Origin: CAVQNQ01 sp963714205
GTDB taxonomy: Bacteria; Acidobacteriota; Terriglobia; Bryobacterales; Bryobacteraceae
NCBI GenBank assembly: GCA_963714205.1
Contig: CAVQNQ010000006.1
Span: 434,001-498,000 of the forward strand
Reading direction: 5' to 3'
Length of the DNA stretch: 64,000 bases
Below the pieces are notes generated by a model. That model made no database searches. It was not told where the DNA came from and saw nothing but the letters and a program-made list of their open reading frames with translations. Each line of letters starts with the position of its first letter. Positions within the stretch are counted from its first letter, which is position 1. The position numbers were made by a program, and so were the translations under genes. Shown here piece after piece: positions 25,623 through 33,998 of this stretch.

Positions 25623-26465
25623 TTACCCTCCCAGCCGGTTCTTCACGTCTGCCCGGAATTTATCCACGAAGCCCAGCACGTAGTCGGCAATCCGCATCTC
25701 CGGGTTGACTACCAGCGGCGTTAGGTCCATGGCGAAGCTGAGGGCGCTCTCCTGGTCTGTGCCGTGCGACGCATAGTAGGTGGCGTGCGCCAGGCGGCGG
25801 CCGGCCGTGGCGAGGTCGTAGCGCTTGCCTCCGCTCACCTGCGAATCGAAGACGCCCACCAGAGCGGCGGCGATGTTCGAGCGCGCTCCCACCGGCAGCG
25901 CCTGCTTGTCCTCGTCCGGCAGCCAGTCCAGGTCCCTCCATACTTCGCAGCCGTATACGCGCTCCGGCAGGTGCTCCGCGCGGATCGCGCGCAACGCGCG
26001 GATGGCGTGCAGCGCTACCCCCACGTGCGTATCGTGCTTGTCGGCCAGGTTATGCAGGTACACCACGCGCGGCCGCGCCGCGCGCAGCACCTGCTCGAGA
26101 TCCTCGCGGATGGCCGTCTCGCCCGGGTCCTTGGCCTGCGTGCTGGTGAAGCCGAGTTGGATCTGGCACGCGTAATCGCCCACCACGGCCGCCTTGCGCT
26201 GCTCCAAAAGCCGCACGCGCTGCATCTCCTCATCGGTATAACCGGCGTAGATGCCCGCGCGGGGGCTGCCCGCTCCGTTGGTCACCACCACCCCCGTGAA
26301 CCACTTGTCCGGGCGGCCGAAACACTCCGCGATGCCGTGGTAAGCCATGATTTCGATATCGTCCTGGTGCGCCGAGATCGACAGATGCGTGGTACGCGCG
26401 AGGGCCTCGTCGCCGCCCGTGCCGTCCGGAACGAACCAATCCGCGCCGGCGTTATGAAACCGCAT
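25623..26465 (-). CDS. PIG-L/LmbE-family deacetylase
   Basis: Zinc-dependent N-deacetylase fold, 280 residues from ATG 26465. The metal motif AHPDDxE appears as SAHQDDIEIMAYHG (Pro to Gln), and the third ligand is in HNLADKHDTHVGVALHAIRA. The family removes acetyl groups from N-acetylglucosamine-type sugars in pathways such as mycothiol, bacillithiol or chitin-derived sugar use. It overlaps the end of the ROK-like gene by 14 bp, so the two are translated together and probably handle the same amino sugar. The longer frame upstream of 26465 only mirrors the ROK-like gene. Confidence 0.8.
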   Translation of the reverse strand: MRFHNAGADWFVPDGTGGDEALARTTHLSISAHQDDIEIMAYHGIAECFGRPDKWFTGVVVTNGAGSPRAGIYAGYTDEEMQRVRLLEQRKAAVVGDYACQIQLGFTSTQAKDPGETAIREDLEQVLRAARPRVVYLHNLADKHDTHVGVALHAIRALRAIRAEHLPERVYGCEVWRDLDWLPDEDKQALPVGARSNIAAALVGVFDSQVSGGKRYDLATAGRRLAHATYYASHGTDQESALSFAMDLTPLVVNPEMRIADYVLGFVDKFRADVKNRLGG

Positions 26466-27876
26466 GGCTACGCTCCTGTTTTGGAATGGCGGGCAGGCTG
26501 GCCGCCGCCACGGCCTGTCCGTGCCGCTTTTCCTTCTCGCCGGGCACGTGCAGGCGGATGCGTCCGGCCAGCTCGGGAAACTCCTCGCGCAGAACGCGCT
26601 CAGCCTCGGCCACAATCGCGCCGCCGCCCTCGCCGGTCATCACGCGCCCCATCACCAGGACGTGCCGCACGTCGTAGAAATCCGCGTAGCCCGCCACCGC
26701 GTAGCCGAAGTATGCCCCGATGGTCTGGTAAATGAGCCGCGCCCGCTCATCTCCTTTGGCTGCCAGCTCCTGCACGCGCTCGAGCTTCGCCGGCAAAAAC
26801 ATCTCGCGCGGCAGCTCGATTCGCGCCGGCTCCAGCAGCCGCGCCACGGCCTGCTGCGAGAAGTACTGCACGCCCACGCCGCGGTCGCGGGACCATTCGT
26901 CCTCGGGCGCATCCTCGCTGTAATCCACCGGCGCAAAAGCCAGCTCGTTCAACCACTCGGTCACGGCGCCGCCCGGCGTCACGAATCCGGCCGCCAGGCT
27001 GCTGCCCAAGGCGATGCCCAGAACCGCATTCTCTCCGAGGGCCATCGAACCGGCCAGCGCGCCGACCTCGCCATCGTTGATCACCTCAAAGGGCACGCCG
27101 CCCCACGCCTCGCGCAAATCGAAGAACAGCCGCCGCACGCGCTTCTCGAACAGATCGGGCGGCACCGAACGGTAGAGCGATCCCACGCGCACCTCGTTGG
27201 CCACGTACACTCCCGCCGCGCTGCCGCCGATGGCGTCCACCCGCGGGAGCTTTGCGGCCGCACGCCGCAGCGAATCGTGGATGCCGTCGAAGTGGTATTG
27301 CGGATCAGCTTGCGCGCTGGGGTTCCAGGGCGTCTCGTCGCTGAAGACCGCCTCGCCCTCGGCCACAGCGGCGCACTTGCGGTCGCTCGCGCCCAGATCG
27401 AAGCCGATCCGAAACCCATCCAGGTGCCCGCCCAGCGGCGAGGCGCTTTCTCGCTCGGCCGGCGCGGCATCGAACGGGGCGCTGGCGATCTCCATCTTCC
27501 GCCCGTAGACCCGCTCGCCCATCATGGCGTAATCGAAAGCTCGCTCGCCCGCCGGCGCGTACAGCCGCCGCAGGTATTCCGCGATGCGCGCATCCCCGCC
27601 GATGGTGACGCGGTAGCCGCCCTTCTGCCACAGCAGGAATTTCAGCAGCCGCTCGACGTAGCGCTGGTTGATTTCCGCGTTCCCGCCCTGGTGCGGCAGG
27701 ATGCGCGTGCGAAACACCGAAACCGAGTCCGGCCCGCGTTCGAGCGCGATGGCCAGGTCCTCGCCACCCAGCGCCTCTACGCGCTCGCGGTAAGCGCGGT
27801 TCCACAGCGCGGCCGGAACGAAGCGCGCATCCAGCAGGGGTCGAACTTTGGGATAAACCGAAAGCCAGGCGGGCAT
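26452..27876 (-). CDS. ROK-like sugar kinase/regulator-type protein
   Basis: 474 residues. The second half resembles ROK/ASKHA proteins: RIGFDLGASDRKCAAVAEGE (phosphate-1-like loop), INDGEVGALAGSMALGENAV (the conserved ND-G...A), ALGSSLAAGFVTPGG, and a late adenosine-like GRVMTGEGGGAIV. The first 150 residues have no family I recognise (MPAWLSVYPKVRPLLDARFV). The usual ROK zinc motif with cysteines is missing, so kinase activity is uncertain. It overlaps the PIG-L gene by 14 bp and is divergent from xylulokinase across a 35-bp gap, suggesting a joint carbohydrate-use region. Confidence 0.65.
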   Translation of the reverse strand: MPAWLSVYPKVRPLLDARFVPAALWNRAYRERVEALGGEDLAIALERGPDSVSVFRTRILPHQGGNAEINQRYVERLLKFLLWQKGGYRVTIGGDARIAEYLRRLYAPAGERAFDYAMMGERVYGRKMEIASAPFDAAPAERESASPLGGHLDGFRIGFDLGASDRKCAAVAEGEAVFSDETPWNPSAQADPQYHFDGIHDSLRRAAAKLPRVDAIGGSAAGVYVANEVRVGSLYRSVPPDLFEKRVRRLFFDLREAWGGVPFEVINDGEVGALAGSMALGENAVLGIALGSSLAAGFVTPGGAVTEWLNELAFAPVDYSEDAPEDEWSRDRGVGVQYFSQQAVARLLEPARIELPREMFLPAKLERVQELAAKGDERARLIYQTIGAYFGYAVAGYADFYDVRHVLVMGRVMTGEGGGAIVAEAERVLREEFPELAGRIRLHVPGEKEKRHGQAVAAASLPAIPKQERSHAVS

Positions 27877-27911
27877 CGACGATCCAACTTGGATTATGCC
27901 ACGATGTGTGC

Positions 27912-29399
27912 ATGTGGCTCGGCATCGATATCGGCACCGGGAGCTCGCGCGCGCTCCTGGTGGATGAGCGCGGCGCCGTCCGCGCGGGCTGCTCGGTTCC
28001 CCACGAGGACATGCGCATGGAGCGCCCCCTGTGGGCCGAGCAGAGCCCCGGGAATTGGTGGGACGCCGCCGTAAAAGCCATTCGCGGCGCGCTCGTCGAA
28101 GCCGACGTCTCCGGCTCCCAAGTGAAAGGCGTGGGCCTCTCCGGCCAGATGCACGGCCTGGTGATCCTGGACGCCGCCGGCAACGTGATCCGCCCCTCGC
28201 TCATCTGGTGCGATCAGCGCAGCCAGCCGCAGGTGGACGCCGTCAATGCCAAGCTCGGCCGCGAAAACGTCCTCAAGTTCATCGCCAACCCCGTGCTGAC
28301 CGGCTTCACCCTGCCCAAGCTGCTGTGGGTGCGCGACAACGAGCCGGAGAATTTCGCGCGCGTTCGCAAAATGCTGCTGCCCAAGGACTACGTGCGCTAT
28401 CGCCTGACCGGCGAGTTCGCTACCGAGGTTTCGGACGCCTCCGGCACGGCCCTGTTCGACGTCGTGAATCGCCGTTGGTCATTTGAGATGATGGACGGCC
28501 TGGGCCTCGACCGCGCGATTCTCCCGCCGTGTTCCGAATCAAGCGAGATTAGCGGCTGCATCTCGAGACAGGCGGCCGAGTTGACGGGCCTCGAGGCCGG
28601 CACGCCCGTGGTGGGCGGCGGCGGAGACCAGGCCGCCAGCGCGGTGGGCAACGGCATCGTCGAGGAGGGGGTGGTCTCCTGCACGCTCGGCACCTCCGGC
28701 GTGGTCTTCGCGCACATGGAGAAGGTGGCCTACGATCCCGCCGGCCGCGTGCACACCTTTTGTCATGCCGTGCGCGGCAAGTGGCACGTGATGGGCGTGA
28801 CGCAGGGCGCCGGCCTCAGCCTGCAATGGTTTCGCAACCACCTCGCGCCCGGCACGCACTATGACGCCCTCACCGCCGAGGCCGCGCTCTCGCCTCCGGG
28901 CGCGCAGGGCCTCTTCTGGCTCCCCTACCTGATGGGCGAGCGCACGCCGCACCTGGATGCCACCGCGCGCGGCGGCTGGATCGGTCTTACCAACAGCCAT
29001 CGGCGCGCCGACCTGATCCGGGCCATCTTAGAAGGCGTTTCTTACAGCCAGCTCGATTGCCTCGAAATCGTCGAGTCTTTAGGAGTGAACGTAAGCTCGG
29101 TGCGTGCCTCGGGAGGCGGCGCGCAGAGTCCCTTCTGGCGCGACTTGCTGGCCTCCATCCTGAACAAGCGCGTGGTCACGCTCGAGACGCAGGAAGGCTC
29201 GGCATATGGCGCCGCTCTGCTGGCGCTGGCCGGAACGGGCGAGTACGCGAGCGTCCCCGAAGCCTGCCGCGTGGCGATCCGCGAAACGGAGTCGGTCAGC
29301 CCCGGCGCCGAAGCCGCTTACTATGCGAAAGCGCATCGCATCTACCAGGCGCTCTATCCGGCGCTGAAACCGATCTACGGCGAGATAGCGGCGTTGTAG
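27912..29399 (+). CDS. xylB: Xylulokinase
   Basis: FGGY-family kinase phosphorylating D-xylulose to xylulose 5-phosphate, 495 residues (E. coli XylB 484). The N-terminal phosphate loop is GIDIGTGSSRALLVDERG, followed by the XylB-type GLSGQMHGLVILD. It also has SLIWCDQRSQPQVD, the central GGGGDQAASAVGNG, TLGTSGVVF, and the C-terminal ASGGGAQSPFWRDLLA. ATG 27912 is preferred to GTG 27906 by family start. It is followed 15 bp later by a DUF2905 gene in the same direction. No xylose isomerase is present in the window, so the source of xylulose is elsewhere. Confidence 0.92.
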   Translation: MWLGIDIGTGSSRALLVDERGAVRAGCSVPHEDMRMERPLWAEQSPGNWWDAAVKAIRGALVEADVSGSQVKGVGLSGQMHGLVILDAAGNVIRPSLIWCDQRSQPQVDAVNAKLGRENVLKFIANPVLTGFTLPKLLWVRDNEPENFARVRKMLLPKDYVRYRLTGEFATEVSDASGTALFDVVNRRWSFEMMDGLGLDRAILPPCSESSEISGCISRQAAELTGLEAGTPVVGGGGDQAASAVGNGIVEEGVVSCTLGTSGVVFAHMEKVAYDPAGRVHTFCHAVRGKWHVMGVTQGAGLSLQWFRNHLAPGTHYDALTAEAALSPPGAQGLFWLPYLMGERTPHLDATARGGWIGLTNSHRRADLIRAILEGVSYSQLDCLEIVESLGVNVSSVRASGGGAQSPFWRDLLASILNKRVVTLETQEGSAYGAALLALAGTGEYASVPEACRVAIRETESVSPGAEAAYYAKAHRIYQALYPALKPIYGEIAAL

Positions 29400-29414
29400 C
29401 GCGATAATAGAAGC

Positions 29415-29627
29415 GTGAGCTTGGGCCGCTTTCTGATTACCGCGGGTATTCTGCTGGTGGTCGTCGGTTTGCTCGTCAACTTCGGCGGACGGCTTCCCAT
29501 CCGGCTCGGCCGGCTGCCGGGCGACATCCACATTCAGGGCAAGAACGGCAGTTTCTATTTCCCGCTGACGACCTGCCTTCTGCTCAGTGTTCTGTTGTCT
29601 CTGGTGATGTGGATCTTCCGGAAGTGA
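29415..29627 (+). CDS. DUF2905 small membrane protein
   Basis: 70 residues with two transmembrane helices: FLITAGILLVVVGLLVNFGG and TTCLLLSVLLSLVMWIFR, joined by the highly conserved loop RLPIRLGRLPGDIHIQGKNG that defines DUF2905. The first codon is GTG. The function of the family is unknown. It probably sits in the xylulokinase transcript and is convergent with the KduD-like gene 13 bp later. Confidence 0.88.
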   Translation: MSLGRFLITAGILLVVVGLLVNFGGRLPIRLGRLPGDIHIQGKNGSFYFPLTTCLLLSVLLSLVMWIFRK

Positions 29628-29640
29628 GTCCGCGCGAAGC

Positions 29641-30411
29641 CTATCTCGCCAGCCAGCCGCCATCCACCACCAGGACGGAGCCGGTAACGTAATCCGACGC
29701 TTTCGAGGCGAGAAAGACCACCGCGCCCTTCAGATCGTCCGGGTCGCCCCAGCGGCCTGCCGGAATGCGAGTCAGAATGGCCGGATTGCGGACCGGATCG
29801 TCGATCAGGGCGGTGGTGTGCTCGGTGGTGATGTATCCGGGAGCGATGGCGTTCACCTGTACGTTGCGGCCCGACCATTCGTTGGCCAGCGCCTTGGTCA
29901 GCTGCGCCACACCGCCTTTCGCCGCCGCGTAACTTGGCACCGTGATGCCGCCCTGAAAACTCAGCAGCGAAGCCGTGAAGACGATTTTCCCCGCCCCGCG
30001 CTTCAGCATGTCGCGGCCGAATTCGCGCGCCAGCACGAATTGCGCGTTCAAGTCGATTTCGACGATCCGGTCCCAGAATTCGTCGGGGTGCTCTTCGGCC
30101 GGCTTGCGCAGAGTGGCGCCGCCGTTATTCACCAGGATGTCAATGGGCGGGCACTCGCTCCTGACGCTTTCGATCAAGGCGTAAACCTGTTTCCGGTCGG
30201 CCAGGTCGCAGGCATAGCCCCGGAATGTGCGTCCGAGCGCTTCCACCTCCTTACCCACCGCGCTCGCCCGCGGCTCCATTTGAGCGCTGGCCGCGACGAT
30301 ATCCGCGCCCGCCTCGGCCAGCGCGATTGCCATGGCTTTGCCGATACCGCGGCGGGCACCGGTAACAAGAGCGGTCTTTCCATCCAGCTTGAAGCTGTCG
30401 AGAACGTTCAC
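29641..30411 (-). CDS. kduD: 2-deoxy-D-gluconate 3-dehydrogenase-type SDR (KduD-like)
   Basis: NAD-dependent SDR of 256 residues. Rossmann motif VTGARRGIGKAMAIALAEAG, NNGG in DILVNNGGATLR, catalytic Ser/Tyr/Lys in FTASLLSFQGGITVPSYAAA and KGG. The start (NVLDSFKLDGKTALVTG) and the end (SDYVTGSVLVVDGGWLAR) match the KduD/2-deoxygluconate dehydrogenase group, which acts on 5-keto-4-deoxyuronate-derived sugars in pectin breakdown. It is divergent from the GH105 gene, which releases unsaturated uronates, so the pair makes biological sense. The exact substrate is not proven by motifs. Confidence 0.8.
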   Translation of the reverse strand: MNVLDSFKLDGKTALVTGARRGIGKAMAIALAEAGADIVAASAQMEPRASAVGKEVEALGRTFRGYACDLADRKQVYALIESVRSECPPIDILVNNGGATLRKPAEEHPDEFWDRIVEIDLNAQFVLAREFGRDMLKRGAGKIVFTASLLSFQGGITVPSYAAAKGGVAQLTKALANEWSGRNVQVNAIAPGYITTEHTTALIDDPVRNPAILTRIPAGRWGDPDDLKGAVVFLASKASDYVTGSVLVVDGGWLAR

Positions 30412-30464
30412 AATCTACTCCGGATCAAACCATGCTAACTCTATACATTCGGAGGTATCTTTCA

Positions 30465-31679
30465 ATGACGACTCGCGCCCTTCTCCTGGTGCCGTGCCTC
30501 CTCGCCACGATCCTGGCGGCGACGCCCGCCGCGCGTGCCACCGATGCCCCGCCGAAGGCGTGGTCCATCGCGATGGCCGAGACCATCATGCAGCGCAATC
30601 CCGGCACGCCGGAGGATCGCCTGGCGCGATGGTCCTATTGGAAGGGCTACACGTTGCTGGGCTTTCAAATGCTGTGGCGCTCCACCGGAGATCGCCGGTA
30701 TCTCGATTTCATGAAGCGCGAAATCGATCCCTTCGTCGAAGCGGATGGCAAGCTTGTGAATGCGCCCATCACCAGCCTCGACAGCATCATGGCGGGCGCC
30801 GCGGTCGTGGCGCTTTATGAAGAAACTCACGATCCGCGCTACCGCACGGCCGCAGCCGAGATTCGCAAGGCATTCGATAAGTACCCCAGAAACCCGGACG
30901 GCGGCTTCTGGCACAGCCCGGATCTGCCGGGCGAAATGTGGGTGGATGGCGTCTTCATGGGCCAGATGTTCCTCACGCGCTACGGAGCATCGATCACCGA
31001 CCGCGAATATGCCTTCGACGAGGCCACCCGGCAAATTGTTGTTTTCGCGAATCACGCGCGCAAAGGCGACAGCGGCCTTTTCTATCACGCCTGGGCAGCC
31101 AACCCGGCAACGGCCTTAGTGATACCTGGACGGAAAGCCAAATGGGCCGACCCAAAGACCGGCCTCTCGTGCGACGTCTGGAGCGAGGGCCTGGGATGGT
31201 ATGCACTCATCCTGGCGGAGACTCTGGCGGTGCTGCCTCCGGACCATCTGCGCCGCGGGCAGGTGCTCGATATCTATACCGGGCTGGCCGCCGGTTTGAA
31301 GCGCACTCAGGATCCCAAGACGGGCGGCTGGTTCCAGGTGGTCGATAAAGGCGACCGCCCGGATAACTGGATCGACAGTTCCGGCAGCGCGATGTTCACC
31401 TATGCGATTGAAAGAGGCATCGATCTCGGGTTATTGAAGAAGGCCGAGTACGCGCCCGTGGTTGCCAAGGGCTACCGGAGCATCCTCGGGAAGGCGAAAA
31501 TCAATGACGCTGGGCTGGTCGATCTCTATAGCGCCGGCGACGGCGTCTGCGTGCAGGCGAGCTATGCCGACTACGTGAACTATCCAAAGTCCGTCAATGC
31601 CAAAGAGGCCATCGCCGGATTCCTGTGGGCCACCGCGATCGTCGAGAGGCCGCAACTGGAGAAGGGCCGCAAGCGATGA
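30465..31679 (+). CDS. Secreted unsaturated glucuronyl/rhamnogalacturonyl hydrolase (GH88/GH105)
   Basis: Exported (alpha/alpha)6-barrel hydrolase, 404 residues, that removes delta-4,5-unsaturated uronic acid from oligosaccharides made by polysaccharide lyases. The signal peptide is MTTRALLLVPCLLATILAA then TPAARA. Recognisable parts include WSYWKGYTLLGFQMLW, NPDGGFWHSPDLPGEMWVDG (the Asp-containing W-x-D block of YesR/YteR), FMGQMFLTRYG and ANPATAL. The C-terminal region has WIDSSGSAMFTYAIERG. The start ATG 30465 is fixed by GGAGGT 8 bp upstream. With KduD next door, this is part of a pectin-type degradation route. Confidence 0.88.
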   Translation: MTTRALLLVPCLLATILAATPAARATDAPPKAWSIAMAETIMQRNPGTPEDRLARWSYWKGYTLLGFQMLWRSTGDRRYLDFMKREIDPFVEADGKLVNAPITSLDSIMAGAAVVALYEETHDPRYRTAAAEIRKAFDKYPRNPDGGFWHSPDLPGEMWVDGVFMGQMFLTRYGASITDREYAFDEATRQIVVFANHARKGDSGLFYHAWAANPATALVIPGRKAKWADPKTGLSCDVWSEGLGWYALILAETLAVLPPDHLRRGQVLDIYTGLAAGLKRTQDPKTGGWFQVVDKGDRPDNWIDSSGSAMFTYAIERGIDLGLLKKAEYAPVVAKGYRSILGKAKINDAGLVDLYSAGDGVCVQASYADYVNYPKSVNAKEAIAGFLWATAIVERPQLEKGRKR

Positions 31680-31727
31680 GATCAAAGGCGCTTCATCCAG
31701 CATGACGAGCAGAGGTATCCTCTCGTC

Positions 31728-31913
31728 ATGGGCCCAAGCACAGACAAGTTTGATGAAGGCTTGCGCACGCTAAACCTTGGGAGCCGCTATCGTGTGGCTC
31801 CGGGCGCGTTTGGGTCGTTGTTCGAGATCGTGAAGCCACTCGCTCGTGAGATGCGGGATGAACTCGTCAAGGAGGTAGGAGCATCGAAGCGCATTCCTTG
31901 GAATACGCGGTGA
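31728..31913 (+). CDS. Small hypothetical ORF before a peptidase relic
   Basis: A 61-residue frame (starting MGPSTDKFDEGLRTLNLGSR) with plausible codon use but lower GC than the surroundings, ending in KRIPWNTR. No signal, membrane segment or family recognised. Coding potential continues across its stop in another frame (RGDPSEGLFLQALEMDADGF), so it may be the truncated front of the gene relic that follows. A ribosome site is not evident. Confidence 0.3.
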   Translation: MGPSTDKFDEGLRTLNLGSRYRVAPGAFGSLFEIVKPLAREMRDELVKEVGASKRIPWNTR

Positions 31914-31947
31914 TCCGAGTGAAGGCCTATTCCTTCAGGCGCTGGAG

Positions 31948-32439
31948 ATGGATGCCGACGGATTCGCTATGTACTACATACTCATGCGAGCATTGGCGCT
32001 GGCCGAGAGTCCGCAAGAGAATTTTCCGGCTTCGATCCAAGGCATTATCACGACACCGTGGCAGGCGCTCGGAGCAGCGTTGGCGTGCGCACTAGTGATA
32101 ATCGGGACTTTCTTTCACCCGCCTGGGCCACCCGAGAAGTGGCGGTCCTACTCTCATCCTCCATCGGGCATCCGTCACGGAATGAATATATGGGGTGCGG
32201 ACAGAGCCCTTGAGCAACTGGGGCGAGCGGGTCTCCGCTCCGCGACCACCGCGAACCAAGAATGGGCGTCTCGCTTCGCGAGCTTCGCGCTCAGGCACCT
32301 TGTGCAGCGCCTTGGAAACGCCGACCGACACGAGGAGTTGCTTTTAGAGTTTGGTCCGCGTGGCCAACAGCATCTGGTGGAAGTCCTCAACGCCTGGGGA
32401 AGTATCCAGGCTGCGGTCGCAGCCTCCAAGCGCTGCTGA
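31948..32439 (+). pseudogene. Membrane metallopeptidase-like relic (M48-like C-terminal half)
   Basis: 163 residues from the first ATG, but the coding pattern begins earlier in the same frame (about 31900). EMDADGFAMYYILMR looks like the third-ligand E-x-D-A-D region of M48-type zinc peptidases, followed by a transmembrane helix (LGAALACALVIIGTFF) and HPPSGIRHGM, which resembles the HP-H/x-R segment such peptidases carry. The HExxH helix that should precede is absent; a short frame-shifted ORF takes its place. I read it as a decayed gene, low in GC. The peptidase reading is tentative. Confidence 0.4.
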
Positions 32440-32623
32440 GCGAGGGGCTATCCATCTGAGAGGCGAACGGCTTGGGAAGCACCGGGACCCTCCCCTGCGG
32501 ACAGGTCCTGGAGGCACGGCTCCGTAGCCGTTCCCGGCTTGAATGTCACGCCTGCGGCTTAATTGATCCTACGGAACCATTCTCAGCACCGCTGAATTCG
32601 ACCCATAACCCCCAAACCACCGC
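32440..32623. other. Non-coding gap
   Basis: Between the peptidase relic and the end of the decarboxylase gene I see only a short GC-rich stretch with CGGCTCCGTAGCCG-like symmetry (near 32517-32530) that might be a weak terminator. No ORF or RNA is supported. Confidence 0.4.
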
Positions 32624-33997
32624 CTACACGCCGCCGCTCACCAGTTCCCAGGCCCGTTCGATGTGCGCCTCGGTCGTGAGGTAGTTGCCCACGGCCAGGT
32701 GCAGGATGAAACGGCCGTCGAGAAAAGTGCCCGAGATAAAAACGTCGCCGGCGGCATTGACCCGCTCCAATAGGCTGAGATTTTCATCATCGCTGCCCTT
32801 GTAGCGGAAGTTCACCACCGAGAAGCGCCCCGGTGCCACGTGCTCGAAGCGCGGATCGGCCTCCACGTGGCCGGCGAAGACCCGCGCCAGCCGCACGTGC
32901 TCGCGGATCACGGCGGCCAGACCCTCGCGGCCGTAGGAGCGCAGGATGAACCAAAGCTTTAACGCGCGGAAACGCCGCCCCAATGGGATGCCGTAGTCCA
33001 TCGGGTTGACGGCGCGCGGATCGGGCGCCGATTGCAGGTACGGGGGAACCAGCGAGAAGGCCCGCCGCAGCACCTCCGGACGGCGCGTATAGAAGACGCT
33101 GCAATCGGTGGGCGTGAGCAGCCATTTGTGCGGGTTGGTCACCAGGGAATCGGCGCGCTCACAGCCCTCGAGAGCCCAGCGGAACTCCTCGGCGACGGCC
33201 GCCGAACCGGCGTAGGCGGCGTCCACGTGCAGCCACATCTTGTGCCGCTCGCAGAGATCCGCGATGGCCGGAACCGGGTCCACGCTGGTGGTCACGGTGG
33301 TCCCCACGGTGGCGCACACGCAGCAGGGGCGCAGGCCCGCTGCCAGGTCGCGCTCGATCATCTCGGCGAGCACATCGGCGCGCATACGGAACTCGCCATC
33401 CACCGGGGCCTTGCGCACGTTATCCTGGCCGATCCCCACCGCGATGGCGCCCTTCTCGATCGACGAATGCGCCTGCTCTGAGGTGTAGACCACCAGGCCG
33501 CGGGAGGCGCCCTTGGTGCGCGCCTCGGGGTCGGCGGCCTCGCGCGCCGCCGCGATGGCATGCATGCTGCTGGTGGAGGCGGTGTCGTAGATCAGGCCGA
33601 ACCAGTCCTCGGGCAGCCCCGTCCAACGGCGCAGCCAGCGCAAAGCCACCTGCTCCAGCTCCACGATGGCCGGGCAGGTCTTCCAGAGCATCCCGTTGCC
33701 GTTCAGCGCCGCCGCCAACAGCTCACCCAGGATGCCCTCCGGCGTCGAGGAGTTGGCGAAGTAGGCCATGAAACCGGGATGGTTCCAGTGCGTCATGGCG
33801 GGCGGGATGAGCCGCTCAAAATCGTCCAGGATCGCATCCATGGATTCGCCGCGCTCGGGGCCGCAAGCGGGCAGGGCGTCGGTGAGCTGGCCGGGCTGGA
33901 CGGGCGGCAGCACGGGGTAGCGCTCGGGGCGTGCCAGGTAATCCGCCACCCAATCGATGGCGCGGTGGCCATAAAGCCGGAATTCGTCGGGGGTCAT
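32624..33997 (-). CDS. PLP-dependent aromatic L-amino acid decarboxylase
   Basis: Group II decarboxylase, 457 residues, converting tryptophan, tyrosine, DOPA or a related amino acid to the amine and CO2. Start MTPDEFRLYGHRAIDWVADY, substrate block HWNHPGFMAYFANSSTPEGI, PLP-stacking region TSEQAHSSIEKGAIAVGIGQ, Asp in LHVDAAYAGSA, and Schiff-base lysine in VTNPHKWLLTPTDCSVFY. It starts 1 bp after the stop of the secreted hydrolase gene, which itself overlaps the DapA-like gene, so all three are one operon. The substrate is not resolved; the partners do not point to a known amine pathway. Confidence 0.92.
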   Translation of the reverse strand: MTPDEFRLYGHRAIDWVADYLARPERYPVLPPVQPGQLTDALPACGPERGESMDAILDDFERLIPPAMTHWNHPGFMAYFANSSTPEGILGELLAAALNGNGMLWKTCPAIVELEQVALRWLRRWTGLPEDWFGLIYDTASTSSMHAIAAAREAADPEARTKGASRGLVVYTSEQAHSSIEKGAIAVGIGQDNVRKAPVDGEFRMRADVLAEMIERDLAAGLRPCCVCATVGTTVTTSVDPVPAIADLCERHKMWLHVDAAYAGSAAVAEEFRWALEGCERADSLVTNPHKWLLTPTDCSVFYTRRPEVLRRAFSLVPPYLQSAPDPRAVNPMDYGIPLGRRFRALKLWFILRSYGREGLAAVIREHVRLARVFAGHVEADPRFEHVAPGRFSVVNFRYKGSDDENLSLLERVNAAGDVFISGTFLDGRFILHLAVGNYLTTEAHIERAWELVSGGV

Positions 33998-33998
33998 G

